Shown here in pieces: positions 25,017-34,585 of a stretch of DNA of 64,000 nt. Location: NCBI GenBank assembly GCA_947500005.1, contig CANMQJ010000002.1:62001-126000 (forward strand), written 5' to 3'. Under the pieces are notes generated by a model that was not told the DNA's origin, searched no databases, and saw nothing but the letters and a program-made list of their open reading frames with translations. Position 1 is the first letter of the stretch; every line of letters begins with the position of its first letter. The DNA is from an uncultured Paracoccaceae bacterium (lineage in GTDB: Bacteria; Pseudomonadota; Alphaproteobacteria; Rhodobacterales; Rhodobacteraceae). The position numbers and the translations under genes are program-made.

Positions 25017-25059
25017 GGCGCCGCAAGAGCACCCGGGCGAACAAAGGGAGGAGGAGAGA

Positions 25060-25860
25060 ATGGCCGCGACCGGCGGAGCCATACTCGAGGCGCGTGCCCT
25101 CGGCCTGCGCTTCGGCGCGGTGGAGGCGCTCAAGGACGTGTCGGTGGCGATACGCCCGGGCGACGTTCACGCGCTGATCGGCCCGAACGGGGCGGGCAAG
25201 TCGAGCCTGCTCAACTGCCTGTCGGGGTTCTACCATCCCTGGACCGGCGCGGTGCTGTTCGAGGGGCGCGACATCTCGGCCACCCGCCCGCCCGAGCGCG
25301 CCCGGATGGGGATCGGGCGGACCTTCCAGGGCATCCAGACCTATCCGTCGATGACCGCGCGCGAAAACATCCTGACCGGGTTCCACACGCAGATGACGGG
25401 CGGCGTGTTCGCGGGCCTGTTCCGCCCCCCCGGCGCGGTCCGGCAGGAGGAGGAGTTCACCGCGCGCGCGGAGGAGATCATCGACTTCCTCGAACTGGAG
25501 GAGGACCGGCACCGGATCGTGGGCGACATGTCCTACGGGCTGCGCAAGCGGGTGGACCTGGGCCGGGCGCTGGCGCTGTCGCCCAAGGTGCTGGTGATGG
25601 ACGAGCCGATGGCGGGGATGAGCCCGGAGGAGAAGGGCGACATCGCGCGCTTCACGCTGGATATCCGCGACCGCTGGGGCATCCCGGTGGTGCTGGTCGA
25701 GCATGACATGGACGTGGTGATGGATATCTCGGACCGGGTGACCGTGCTGGAATTCGGCCGGATCATCGCCGAGGGCACGCCGGACGAGATCCGCGGCGAC
25801 GAGAGGGTGATCGCGGCCTATCTGGGCGGCGAGACCGAAGCGGAGGAGGACGCCGCATGA
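25060..25860 (+). CDS. livG: Branched-chain-type ABC importer ATPase LivG
   Basis: 266-residue ATPase: Walker [10 protein letters not shown] near residue 44, Q-loop and a LivG-typical long insertion (MTARENILTGFHTQMTG ... FLELEEDRHRIV), signature region reading MSYGLRKR in place of LSGGQQ, and Walker B LVMDEPMAG, then VEHDMD. The degenerate YG signature is normal for LivG. GGGAGGAGGAGA precedes the ATG at 25060. The stop codon overlaps the next start by 4 bp. Confidence 0.9.
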   Translation: MAATGGAILEARALGLRFGAVEALKDVSVAIRPGDVHALIGPNGAGKSSLLNCLSGFYHPWTGAVLFEGRDISATRPPERARMGIGRTFQGIQTYPSMTARENILTGFHTQMTGGVFAGLFRPPGAVRQEEEFTARAEEIIDFLELEEDRHRIVGDMSYGLRKRVDLGRALALSPKVLVMDEPMAGMSPEEKGDIARFTLDIRDRWGIPVVLVEHDMDVVMDISDRVTVLEFGRIIAEGTPDEIRGDERVIAAYLGGETEAEEDAA

Positions 25861-27791
25861 ACGCGCCGCGCCTTACCGCGGAACCGGTCGCCCTGTCGCG
25901 CACCGCGGGCGGGCGCACCCTGCCCCAGCTTCTGCGCGACAACGCGCGCGAGATGCCCGGGACCGTCGCCATCCGTTCCAAGCGCGCGGGGCTGTGGCGC
26001 GGCACGGGCTGGGCCGCGCTTTACGAGGCGGTGCTGCGGACCGCCGCGGGGCTCGACGCGATGGGTCTGGAGGCGGGGCAGACGCTTTGCCTGGTGTCGG
26101 AGAACCGGGAGGAGGCCTGGATCGTGCAGATGGCCGCCATCAGCCTGGGCGCGGTGGCGGTCAGCGTCTACCCGGACGCCTCGGCCGATGAGCTTGCCTA
26201 TGTGCTGGACCATGCCCGTGCCGTCTTTGTTCTGGCCGAGGACCAGGAACAGGTCGACAAGGTGCTGGCTGGGGAAGCGGCGCCACGGGTGCGGCGCATC
26301 CTTTACATCGAGCCGAATGGGTTGTGGACCTATGCCGATCCGCGTCTGACGCCGCTTTCGAAGGTGGCGGGCGATCCGGCGGGGATCGAGGCGCGCATAG
26401 AAGCGGCGCGGCAATCCGACATCGCCGCCTATTGCTATACCTCGGGCACGACCGGAAAGCCCAAGGCCGCGATGCTGGATCACGCCTTCATCCTCGACAA
26501 TGCCTATCGGCTGATGGGCGCGCTGGGGATCCGCGCGGGCGGGCGATACCTGTCCTATATCTCGCCGGCCTGGGCCGCCGAGCAGTTCTTTGGCGTGGGC
26601 CTGCCGCTGCTTGCGCCCTTGGTGTTGCATTTCGCGGAGAAGCCCGAGACGGTGCAGACCGACCTGCGCGAGATCGGCCCGGATTTCCTGATGTTCACGC
26701 CGCGCCAATGGGAAATGCAGGCCAGCGACGTCGAGGCGCGGATGATGGATGCCGGACCGTGGCGCCAGCGCCTGTACCACTGGGGGCTGGCCAAGGGGCA
26801 TGAGCGGGTGGCGGGCAAGGGTGGCCTGTGGCGGCGGGCGGTGATCTGGCCGCTGGCCGACCAGCTGGTGCTGAAGGGGGTGCGCGACCTCTTGGGCCTG
26901 ACGCGGGCGCGCGCGGTCTTGTCGGGCGGGTCGGGCCTGTCCGCCGAGCTTTTCGCGCGGTTCCGCGCCTTCGGCGTGCCGCTGGGCAACCTTTACGGCA
27001 GTTCCGAGCTGGGCCTTGTGGCGACGCACCGGCCCGGAGACACCCGGCCCGAGACGCTGGGACGACTGATGCCCTCGGACCCGACCCTGGCCGAGCCGAT
27101 CGAGGCCTGGGTGGACGAGACCGGGCAGCTTCGCCTCAAGGGGCTGGCCTTTTCGGGTTACCTCGACAATCCCGAAGCCTCGGCCGAGATGGGCGACGGC
27201 GCGCAGGGATACGAGACCGGGGACGCGGTTCGGCTGGACGAGACCGGGGAGCTGATCTTTCTCGACCGGGCCAAGGACCTGCGGCGCCTGTCCACCGGGG
27301 CCACCTATCCGCCGACCTTCCTGGAGAACCACCTGCGCGCCCATGCGATGATCCGCGACGCGATCGTGATCGGGGGCGCGGCGCATGACCGGGTGGTGGC
27401 GCTGATCAATATCGACATGGAGATCGCGGGCCGCTTTGCCGAGCGCAACGGGCTGGCCTTTGGCACCTTTTCCGAGCTCAGCCAACTGGCCCCGGTGCGC
27501 GAGGAGATTGCCCGCGCCGTGGCCCATGTGAACGAGCTGGTCGATCCGGGCGCGCGCATCACGGGTTTCGCCAACCTGCCCAAGGAGCTGGACGCCGACG
27601 AGGAGGAGCTGACCCGCTCGCGCAAGCTGCGCCGGGGGGCGATCGAGGCGAAATACGCCCCGCTGATCGAGGGCCTGTACGCCGGTGCGCAGAGCGTGCC
27701 GCTGGAAATCGACGTCACCTATCAGGACGGGCGCAAGAGCCGCCTGAAGGCCGAGGTCGCGATGAACCGCACCGGGGAGGCGCCGCGATGA
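25857..27791 (+). CDS. Long-chain-type acyl-CoA synthetase (AMP-binding)
   Basis: 644-residue adenylate-forming ligase that activates a carboxylic acid to its CoA thioester via an acyl-AMP. The ATP loop YTSGTTGKPKAAMLDH lies near residue 192, the A5 motif region LYGSSELGLVATH near 380 and the hinge with GDAVRLDETGELIFLDRAKDL near 460. The size and layout fit the FadD15-like long-chain acyl-CoA synthetases encoded inside liv operons of alphaproteobacteria, where it presumably activates the imported acid. It overlaps livG (ATGA) and livH (ATGA), so translational coupling is likely. Confidence 0.88.
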   Translation: MNAPRLTAEPVALSRTAGGRTLPQLLRDNAREMPGTVAIRSKRAGLWRGTGWAALYEAVLRTAAGLDAMGLEAGQTLCLVSENREEAWIVQMAAISLGAVAVSVYPDASADELAYVLDHARAVFVLAEDQEQVDKVLAGEAAPRVRRILYIEPNGLWTYADPRLTPLSKVAGDPAGIEARIEAARQSDIAAYCYTSGTTGKPKAAMLDHAFILDNAYRLMGALGIRAGGRYLSYISPAWAAEQFFGVGLPLLAPLVLHFAEKPETVQTDLREIGPDFLMFTPRQWEMQASDVEARMMDAGPWRQRLYHWGLAKGHERVAGKGGLWRRAVIWPLADQLVLKGVRDLLGLTRARAVLSGGSGLSAELFARFRAFGVPLGNLYGSSELGLVATHRPGDTRPETLGRLMPSDPTLAEPIEAWVDETGQLRLKGLAFSGYLDNPEASAEMGDGAQGYETGDAVRLDETGELIFLDRAKDLRRLSTGATYPPTFLENHLRAHAMIRDAIVIGGAAHDRVVALINIDMEIAGRFAERNGLAFGTFSELSQLAPVREEIARAVAHVNELVDPGARITGFANLPKELDADEEELTRSRKLRRGAIEAKYAPLIEGLYAGAQSVPLEIDVTYQDGRKSRLKAEVAMNRTGEAPR

Positions 27792-28687
27792 TCGAATTCG
27801 TTCAGATCCTGATCGAAGGCGCGCTTGTCGGGCTGGTCTACGGGCTTGTCGCGATCTCCTTCGTGGTGATCTATCGCGCGTCGAAGATCATAAACCTTGC
27901 TCAAGGCGAGGTAGTGGTGGTGGGGGCGTTCCTGCTGTGGACCTTTACCGAAGGGATGGCCGGGATCGGCTATCCGCTGCCGCTGTGGCTGGCGCTGCTT
28001 TTGACGCTGGCGGGCTGCGTGGCCTTCGGCTGGACCATCGAGCGCACGGTGTTTCGCCCGCTGATCGGGCAGTCGGCCTTTACCATCTTCATGGCGGGCG
28101 TGGCGCTGCTGATCCTGTTGCGGGGGCTGGCGCAGCTGGTCTGGGGGGCGCAGTCGCGGTCGGCCCCGGCGATCCTGCCGGAGGGGGCGCTGGATCTCGG
28201 GCCCTTCCTCGTCAACACCCGGCTGCTGATCGGGGCGGTCTTTACCATCCTGCTGACGCAGGCGCTGCACCTGTTCTTCACCCGGTCGCGGCTGGGCCTG
28301 CGGCTGGCGGCGGTGGCCGAGGACCACACGACGGCGCATTCGCTGGGCGTGTCGGTCCGGCAGGCGATCGCGGTGGCGTGGATCATGGGCACGGTGGTGG
28401 CGACCGCGGCGGCGGTGGTGTTGCTGTCGGGGTCGATCCTGTCGCTGGAGGTGGCGGTGATCGGGTTCAAGGCGCTGCCCGTGGCGCTGCTGGGCGGGAT
28501 GGAGAGCATTCGCGGTGCGCCGCTGGCCGGGCTCATCATCGGTATCTTCGAGGCGCTGGCCTCGGCCTATCTCGATCCGCTGACCAATGGCGCGGCCTCG
28601 GGGCTGCTGCCTTACGTGGTGATGATCGCGGTTCTTCTGATCCGTCCCTACGGCCTGTTCGGCTGGCGCAAGATCGAGAGGCTCTGA
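27788..28687 (+). CDS. livH: Branched-chain-type ABC permease LivH
   Basis: 299-residue inner-membrane permease with about eight hydrophobic helices. The N-terminus QILIEGALVGLVYGLVAISFVVIYRASKIINLAQGE is the hallmark of LivH, and GMESIRGAPLAGLIIG is the EAA-like coupling loop. Works with LivM and the ATPases in solute import. Overlaps the ligase gene by 4 bp and ends 3 bp before livM. Confidence 0.92.
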   Translation: MIEFVQILIEGALVGLVYGLVAISFVVIYRASKIINLAQGEVVVVGAFLLWTFTEGMAGIGYPLPLWLALLLTLAGCVAFGWTIERTVFRPLIGQSAFTIFMAGVALLILLRGLAQLVWGAQSRSAPAILPEGALDLGPFLVNTRLLIGAVFTILLTQALHLFFTRSRLGLRLAAVAEDHTTAHSLGVSVRQAIAVAWIMGTVVATAAAVVLLSGSILSLEVAVIGFKALPVALLGGMESIRGAPLAGLIIGIFEALASAYLDPLTNGAASGLLPYVVMIAVLLIRPYGLFGWRKIERL

Positions 28688-28690
28688 ACG

Positions 28691-29743
28691 ATGCGACCGA
28701 CCGGTATCTGGTTCTCCTCTTACGCGGCCGAGGCGCGGGTGCTGGAAACGGCCCGCGCGCGGATCTGGCTGGGCCTGCTGGGCGCGGGGCTGCTGGGTCT
28801 GCCGCTGGTTTCGGGGACGTGGCTTCTGGGCGAGATGACGAACCTCTTCATCACGCTGATCGCGGTCTGCGGGCTGTTCGTCACGGTGGGGATGGCGGGA
28901 CAGATCAACATCGCGCAATCGGCCTTCGTGGGCGTGGGCGCCTTTACCGCCGCGAAGCTCTCGGGCCTTGGTGTGCCGGTCTGGGCCGTGATCCCGGCGG
29001 CAGCGCTGGCATCGGGGGTGGTGTCGGTGCTGTTCGCGCTTCCGGCGGCCCGGGTGAAAGGGTTCTACCTGGCGCTGACGACGCTGGCCGCGCAGGTGAT
29101 GTTTCCCATCGTGATCCTGGCGCTGCCGATGTCGTGGCTGGGCGGGTTGGTGGGAATGCCGGTCGCGCCGCCCCGGTTGTTCGGCATCGGGCTGGGCACG
29201 CCCGCGGGGCTGTATCTGCTGGGCCTCGTCTTGGCCGCGCTGGCGGTCTGGACGAGCTACAACCTGCCGCGCTCGCGCATCGGGCGGGCCTTTCGCGCGG
29301 TGCATGACAATGACAGCGCGGCGGGGGTGATGGGCATCCCGGTCACGCGGATCAAGATCGCGGCCTTTTTCGTCGGCGCGCTTTATGCCGGGGTGGCGGG
29401 CGCGATCCTGGCCTACCTGCTGCAATTCGTGACCGTGTCCAGCTTCACGCTTTTCGCCTCGGTCTGGTATCTCGGGATGCTGATCGTGGGGGGGCTGCAT
29501 TCGCCGCTGGGCCCGATCCTGGGCGTGATTTTCGTGACGCTGGTGCAGGAGGGGCTGCACAGCGCGGGCAACGCGATCCTGCAATCCGGGTCCGGTCTTG
29601 GCGGCGGAGCGGTGTTCGCGGCCAGCTCGGTGGTGCTGGGCCTGTGCATCCTGGCCGCGCTGATCTTCGAGCCGCGGGGACTTGCGCATTTGTGGACGCA
29701 GACGATGACGGCATTCCGGCTCTGGCCGTTTCCACGGAACTGA
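28691..29743 (+). CDS. livM: Branched-chain-type ABC permease LivM
   Basis: 350-residue permease with about ten hydrophobic helices, including the LivM stretch GQINIAQSAFVGVGAFTAAKL and FRAVHDNDSAAGVMGIPVTRIK, the conserved cytoplasmic coupling loop. It is the partner of LivH in the same transcription unit, directly after it. The start at 28691 gives MRPTGIWFSSYAAEA before the first helix. Confidence 0.92.
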   Translation: MRPTGIWFSSYAAEARVLETARARIWLGLLGAGLLGLPLVSGTWLLGEMTNLFITLIAVCGLFVTVGMAGQINIAQSAFVGVGAFTAAKLSGLGVPVWAVIPAAALASGVVSVLFALPAARVKGFYLALTTLAAQVMFPIVILALPMSWLGGLVGMPVAPPRLFGIGLGTPAGLYLLGLVLAALAVWTSYNLPRSRIGRAFRAVHDNDSAAGVMGIPVTRIKIAAFFVGALYAGVAGAILAYLLQFVTVSSFTLFASVWYLGMLIVGGLHSPLGPILGVIFVTLVQEGLHSAGNAILQSGSGLGGGAVFAASSVVLGLCILAALIFEPRGLAHLWTQTMTAFRLWPFPRN

Positions 29744-29790
29744 GCCGGATCAACTGGCGGCCACGCGCCGCCGATCAGGGAGGAAGTAAG

Positions 29791-30984
29791 ATGGAATTCA
29801 GGACAACGCTCATGGCCGGCGCGGCGGTGCTCGCCCTGGCCGTGCCGGCCCTTGCGGAGGATTACACGATCACCGCGAGCGCCGACTATTCCGGCCCCTT
29901 CGCCGACGTGATGCCCGACGCAATGGCCGGGCTGAACGCGATGGTCGCCTACTGGAACGCCGAGGTCGGGGAGGATCTTGGCGCGACGGTGAACCTCAAG
30001 ATCTACGACATGCGCTATGACAGCGCGGTGATCGCGCGGACATGGCCCTCGATCCTGTCCTCGGACGAGCCGATCATGCATCTGGGGTTCGGCTCTCCGG
30101 ACCTTGTCACGCTGATGGGGCGGCTGCCCAACGACAAGGTGCCGATGCTTCTGGGTACCGCGATGGTGGGCCTGGTGTGGAAGCCCGACGGCTGGCATTT
30201 CTCGATCCGGCCGACCTATAGCCACGAATTCGCGGGTCTGTTCGATCACATGCAGGCCGAGAAGGGCGGTCAGCTGAAGATCGCCGCCGTCTCGACCCAG
30301 AACCAGGCGGGATTCGTCGACCAGGTGAACGGGGTGAAGGCGCTGGCCGAGCAATATCCCGACCGTTTTGCCGTGACCTCGACCCAATGGGCCGATACCG
30401 CGCCCGTCTCGCTGACCTCGCAGGTGCGGGCAGCGATGGCCGACGAACCGGACCTGCTGCTGGTCGGCGGCACCACGGCGCAGGTGATCGCGGCGGCCAA
30501 GGCGATGGACGAGCTGGGCCAGCGCGTGCCGATCGTCATGTCCACGCATAACGGGCTGGCCGAGGTGTCCAAGGGCCTGTCGCTGGACCAGCTCGAAGGA
30601 TCCTATTCCGCGTTCAGCTTTGCCGCGCCGGAAAAGGATGCGCTGCCGATCCGCGAGGTGTTCGAGGAGTACAAGTCGGACGGCGAATGGGGCACGATCA
30701 CCGCGCAGGCCAGCGCGCAGGCGATCCTTGCCTTGCGGGTCCTGGAGAACGCCATCGCCGATGTGGGCGCCGAGAACGTGACCGGCCAGGCGATGTATGA
30801 CGCCCTGCTGAGCCATGAATACAGCGAAGAGGCGCTTCTGGGGGCGCTGCCGACGCTCGATTTCGACAGCTCGGCCCCTTTCCCGGTGGGCGAGATCAAG
30901 GCCACCGCCCAGGTCGTGCGCGACGGGGCGATCACCACCGTCCAGTCCGACTGGTTCGACGTGCCCACCCTCGAGAAGTGGTGA
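29791..30984 (+). CDS. livK: Periplasmic substrate-binding protein of the liv-type ABC importer
   Basis: 397-residue exported protein: signal peptide MEFRTTLMAGAAVLALAVPALA, then a type I periplasmic-binding fold (DYTITASADYSGPFADVMPDAMAGLNAMVAYWN) characteristic of the Leu/Ile/Val-binding and amide/urea/aromatic-acid families. The aspartate/aromatic ligand pocket is not predictable by eye. GGGAGGAAG precedes the ATG at 29791. Its gene lies between the permeases and livF, a complete set of five transport genes. The cargo is probably an organic acid, given the two CoA ligases in the operon. Confidence 0.88.
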   Translation: MEFRTTLMAGAAVLALAVPALAEDYTITASADYSGPFADVMPDAMAGLNAMVAYWNAEVGEDLGATVNLKIYDMRYDSAVIARTWPSILSSDEPIMHLGFGSPDLVTLMGRLPNDKVPMLLGTAMVGLVWKPDGWHFSIRPTYSHEFAGLFDHMQAEKGGQLKIAAVSTQNQAGFVDQVNGVKALAEQYPDRFAVTSTQWADTAPVSLTSQVRAAMADEPDLLLVGGTTAQVIAAAKAMDELGQRVPIVMSTHNGLAEVSKGLSLDQLEGSYSAFSFAAPEKDALPIREVFEEYKSDGEWGTITAQASAQAILALRVLENAIADVGAENVTGQAMYDALLSHEYSEEALLGALPTLDFDSSAPFPVGEIKATAQVVRDGAITTVQSDWFDVPTLEKW

Positions 30985-30988
30985 GCCG

Positions 30989-31783
30989 ATGCTGACCCTC
31001 GCCAATGTCGATGCCGTCTATGGCGGCGTGATCCAGGTCCTGCGTTCGACCAATCTGGACGTGCGCGAGGGTCAGATGGTCGTTCTTCTCGGTGCCAACG
31101 GCGCCGGGAAGACGACGACGCTGAAGGCGATCTCGGGTCTGCTGCATGCCGATCACGGCGCGGTCACGGCGGGGCGGATCAGTTTCGCCGGGCAGGACAT
31201 CACCCATGCCGAGCCGTCCGAGATCGTCCGGGCGGGGATGGTGCAGGTGCTGGAGGGGCGCCGCGTGCTGGAGCACCTGACGGTGTATCAGAACCTCATG
31301 GTGGGCGCGCATCTGCGCAGCGACCGCGCGGGTGTGAAGGCCGACCTGGAGCGCGTCTACGGCTATTTCCCCGCGCTGCCCGAGCTGGCCGGACGCATCG
31401 CGGGATACCTTTCGGGGGGCGAGATGCAGATGGTTCTGATCGGCCGGGCGCTGATGGCGCGACCGCGGCTTCTGATCCTCGACGAGCCGTCGATGGGCCT
31501 TGCCCCGATCCTGACGCAGCAGCTTTTCCGCACGATCGGGCGGATCAAGCGCGACGAGGGGCTGACGGTGCTGCTGGTGGAACAGAACGCGCGGGCGGCG
31601 ATCTCGCAATGCGATTACGGCTATATCATGGAGGGCGGCCGGATCGTCCTGCATGGCAGCCGGGCGGAGCTGGAAGGCAATCAGGACGTGCAGGAATTCT
31701 ACCTGGGCATGGGCGGCGGCGCCGAGCGGGTGAGCTATCGCGACGTGAAGCATTACCGCCGCCGCAAGAGGTGGCTGGGATGA
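30989..31783 (+). CDS. livF: Branched-chain-type ABC importer ATPase LivF
   Basis: 264-residue ATPase with Walker A GANGAGKTT near residue 36, LSGGEMQM signature, Walker B LLILDEPSMGLAP and EQNAR H-loop region; these are LivF features. It starts 4 bp after the binding-protein stop and overlaps the following ligase gene by 4 bp. The C-terminal tail YRDVKHYRRRKRWLG is unusually basic. Confidence 0.9.
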   Translation: MLTLANVDAVYGGVIQVLRSTNLDVREGQMVVLLGANGAGKTTTLKAISGLLHADHGAVTAGRISFAGQDITHAEPSEIVRAGMVQVLEGRRVLEHLTVYQNLMVGAHLRSDRAGVKADLERVYGYFPALPELAGRIAGYLSGGEMQMVLIGRALMARPRLLILDEPSMGLAPILTQQLFRTIGRIKRDEGLTVLLVEQNARAAISQCDYGYIMEGGRIVLHGSRAELEGNQDVQEFYLGMGGGAERVSYRDVKHYRRRKRWLG

Positions 31784-32964
31784 GCGGGCGGCTGGATACG
31801 CTTGCCGCGCGCGTGGCCGAGGCCGTGTTGCACGCCCCGGCCCTTGCCGCGCGGCTGGAGGCCGCCGGGCTGACGGCATCCGATCTGGCCACGCCGGGTG
31901 CGCTGGACCGGCTGCCGGTGCTGACCAAGCCGCGACTGATGGAGTTGCAGGCCGCCGACCCGCCCTTCGCGGGCTATCTGTCGGTCCCGGTGGAGGAGGT
32001 CGCCCATCTCTATGCCTCGCCCGGCCCGATCTTCGAGCCGGTGCTGAAGGGGCACGAGGCGCATGGGTTCGACCGGATGTTCCGCGCCGGCGGGCTGGGG
32101 CCGGGGGATGTGGCGCTCAACACCTGGTCCTATCACCTGGTGCCGGCGGGCCTGGTTTTTGACGCGGGCGCGCGGGCGGTGGGGGCGAGCGTGATCCCCT
32201 CGGGGCCCGGGCAGACGGATTTGCAGGTGCAACTGATCGAGACGATGGGCGTGACGGCCTTTCTGGGATCGACCGCCTATTTCGAGAAGGTGGCTGGGCG
32301 CTATGCCGAAACCTATGGCATGACGCGCGGTCGCTGGCCCGTTCGGCGCGCCTTTCTTGGCGGGGAGCCGGGCGACTGGATGGGCAAGCGCCGCCGTATC
32401 GAGGAGGCGCATGGGGTGAGCACGCATGGCGCCTATGGCACGGCCGACCTGGGGCTTGTGGGCTTCGAGGAGACGGGAGTTCAGGGCTATCTCTGCCACG
32501 AGGAGCGGCTGGTGCAGATCTGCGACCCGGAAACGGGTGTGCCCCTGCCCGAGGGCCGCCCCGGACAGGTGGTCGTCACGACGCTGGCGCGGGGCTGGCC
32601 GATGATCCGCTTCGGCACCGGCGATCTTGCCCGCGCGCTGGAGATCGGGCCGGACGGGTTCGTTGCGCGGATGAGCGGGATCGAGGGCCGCGTCGGCGAC
32701 GGGGTCAAGCTGCGCGAGATCTTCCTCTATGCCGCGCACGCGGATGCGCTGGCGGAGGCGCTTGGTCCAGGCGTGCAGGTGCGCATCCGGGTCGGGCGCA
32801 AGGCGGGCGCCGATCTCGTCACGCTGGAGATGAGCGGACCGCCCTGCCCGGACGAGGAGACCCGCGAGGCGTTCCGCCGCATCACCCGGCTGCGCGCCGA
32901 CGAGATCCGCTGGACCGACACCCCGGTCGAGGGCCGCAAGCTGGAGGACAGCCGTGACTTCTGA
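31780..32964 (+). CDS. PaaK-like adenylate-forming CoA ligase with an altered phosphate loop
   Basis: 394-residue protein related to phenylacetate-CoA ligases (usually about 430 residues): LDRLPVLTKPRLMELQ near the N-terminus, a HGAYGTADLGLVGFE segment in place of the A5 motif, and RFGTGDLARAL with a C-terminal domain of the PaaK type (EGRVGDGVKLREIFLY). The usual P-loop SSGTTGKPT is replaced by YASPGPIFEPVLKG, which removes the Thr/Gly-rich phosphate contacts. It may have changed chemistry, or belong to a divergent subfamily. Overlaps livF by 4 bp. Confidence 0.78.
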   Translation: MSGRLDTLAARVAEAVLHAPALAARLEAAGLTASDLATPGALDRLPVLTKPRLMELQAADPPFAGYLSVPVEEVAHLYASPGPIFEPVLKGHEAHGFDRMFRAGGLGPGDVALNTWSYHLVPAGLVFDAGARAVGASVIPSGPGQTDLQVQLIETMGVTAFLGSTAYFEKVAGRYAETYGMTRGRWPVRRAFLGGEPGDWMGKRRRIEEAHGVSTHGAYGTADLGLVGFEETGVQGYLCHEERLVQICDPETGVPLPEGRPGQVVVTTLARGWPMIRFGTGDLARALEIGPDGFVARMSGIEGRVGDGVKLREIFLYAAHADALAEALGPGVQVRIRVGRKAGADLVTLEMSGPPCPDEETREAFRRITRLRADEIRWTDTPVEGRKLEDSRDF

Positions 32965-32982
32965 CGCTGCGAGGGGCTGCGC

Positions 32983-34581
32983 ATGGCGCTGATCGGAACA
33001 CCGATGGAGGACGGGCCCGAAACCCGCGCGCGGGCCGAGGCCTATGACGCGCTGCTCGCCCGGCTCGAGGAGCGGCTTGCCTGGTCGCGCGCGGGCGGGG
33101 GTGAGAAGATGATGGCGCGTCATCGCGACCGGTCCAAGATCCCGGTGCGCGAACGGATCGACCTGCTGATCGATCCGGGCACGGCCTTTCTGGAACTGAC
33201 GCCGCTGGCGGCCTGGGGGCTTTATGGCGGCGACGTGGCGGCGGCGGGGATCGTGACCGGGATCGGCACCGTGCGCGGCACCGCCTGCGTCATCATCGCC
33301 AACGATGCCACGGTAAAGGGCGGGTCGTTCCACCGCGAGACGGTCAAGAAGCATATCCGCGCGCAGGAGATCGCGGCGCAGAACCGCCTGCCCTGCCTCT
33401 ACCTGGTCGATTGCGGGGGCGCGAACCTCAACCAGATGGAGGAGGTGTTCTATGACGAGAACCATTTCGGCGGGACCTTTCACCGGCAGTGCCGGATGTC
33501 GGCGCAGGGCATCCCGCAGCTGGCCGCCGTCTTTGGCGAATGCACGGCAGGCGGGGCATATATCCCGGCGCTCTGCGACGAGTTCATCATGGTGGAAGGG
33601 CAGGCCTCGATCCATCTGGGCGGGCCCCATATCGTCAAGGCCGCGATCTCGGAGGTAGTGGACCGGCACGAGCTGGGCGGCGCGGCGCTTCACAGCCGGG
33701 AGTCCGGCGTTTCGGACCATATCGTGCCGGACGAGTATGCCGCGCTTGGCCGGATGCGCGACATGGTGGCAAGCCTGTCCTATGCCCAGCCCCTTGCCCC
33801 CGGGCGGGCCGCGCCCCTTGCGCCGCGCCTGGATCCGGCCGAGATCCCCGGCATCGTGGGAACCGATCTCTCGCGCCCCTTCGACCAGCGCGAGGTGATC
33901 GCGCGCATAGTGGATGGCAGCGATTTCCACGAGTTCAAGCCGGAATGGGGCGAGACGATCGTCTGCGGCACCGCGCGGATCGAGGGCTTTGCGGTGGGCA
34001 TCATCGCCAATAACGGCGTGCTTTTCGCCGAAGCCTGCCTGAAGGCCACGCATTTCATCGAGCTGTGCGACCAGCGCGGGATTCCGATCCTGTTCCTGCA
34101 GAACACCACCGGTTTCATGGTGGGCCGCGACGCCGAGCTTGGCGGCATCTCGAAACATTCGGCCAAGCTGGTCTACGCGATGTCGAACACGCGGGTGCCG
34201 CGGTTGACGATCGTGACCGGCAGTTCCTACGGCGCTGGCAATTACGGCATGTCAGGTCGCGGGTTCCGGCCGCATTTCATGTTCATGTGGCCCAATGCGC
34301 GGCTGGGCGGGATGAATCCCGATATCGGCTCGGCCGTGCTGATGGAGCTGCGCCGCGGCTCGATCTCGCGCGGGGAAGCCACCGAGGAGGAGTTGTCGGC
34401 GCACGAGGCCAGCCTGCGGCGGATGTTCGAGGAGAAATCGGACCCCTATTTCTGCACCGCGCGGCTGTTCGACGACGGCATCATCGACCCGCGCGACACG
34501 CGCCGCGTGCTGGGGATCTGCCTGTCCGTCGTCAACCTGCGCCCCGAAATTCGCGGGCAGCGCCCCGTCTACAGGATGTGA
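32983..34581 (+). CDS. Biotin-dependent acyl-CoA carboxylase, carboxyltransferase (beta) subunit
   Basis: 532-residue crotonase-fold carboxyltransferase of the methylcrotonyl/geranyl-CoA carboxylase type. MccB-like features: NDATVKGGSFHRETVKKHIRAQEIA, LPCLYLVDCGGANLNQMEEVF, MSAQGIPQLAAVFGECTAGGAYIPA in the N half and GIIANNGVLFAEACLKATHFIELC, TGSSYGAGNYGMSGRG in the C half. Length fits MccB (about 535) rather than PccB. ATG at 32983. Followed 4 bp later by the alpha subunit; the two form a dodecameric enzyme in homologues. Exact substrate unknown. Confidence 0.9.
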   Translation: MALIGTPMEDGPETRARAEAYDALLARLEERLAWSRAGGGEKMMARHRDRSKIPVRERIDLLIDPGTAFLELTPLAAWGLYGGDVAAAGIVTGIGTVRGTACVIIANDATVKGGSFHRETVKKHIRAQEIAAQNRLPCLYLVDCGGANLNQMEEVFYDENHFGGTFHRQCRMSAQGIPQLAAVFGECTAGGAYIPALCDEFIMVEGQASIHLGGPHIVKAAISEVVDRHELGGAALHSRESGVSDHIVPDEYAALGRMRDMVASLSYAQPLAPGRAAPLAPRLDPAEIPGIVGTDLSRPFDQREVIARIVDGSDFHEFKPEWGETIVCGTARIEGFAVGIIANNGVLFAEACLKATHFIELCDQRGIPILFLQNTTGFMVGRDAELGGISKHSAKLVYAMSNTRVPRLTIVTGSSYGAGNYGMSGRGFRPHFMFMWPNARLGGMNPDIGSAVLMELRRGSISRGEATEEELSAHEASLRRMFEEKSDPYFCTARLFDDGIIDPRDTRRVLGICLSVVNLRPEIRGQRPVYRM

Positions 34582-34585
34582 GCCC

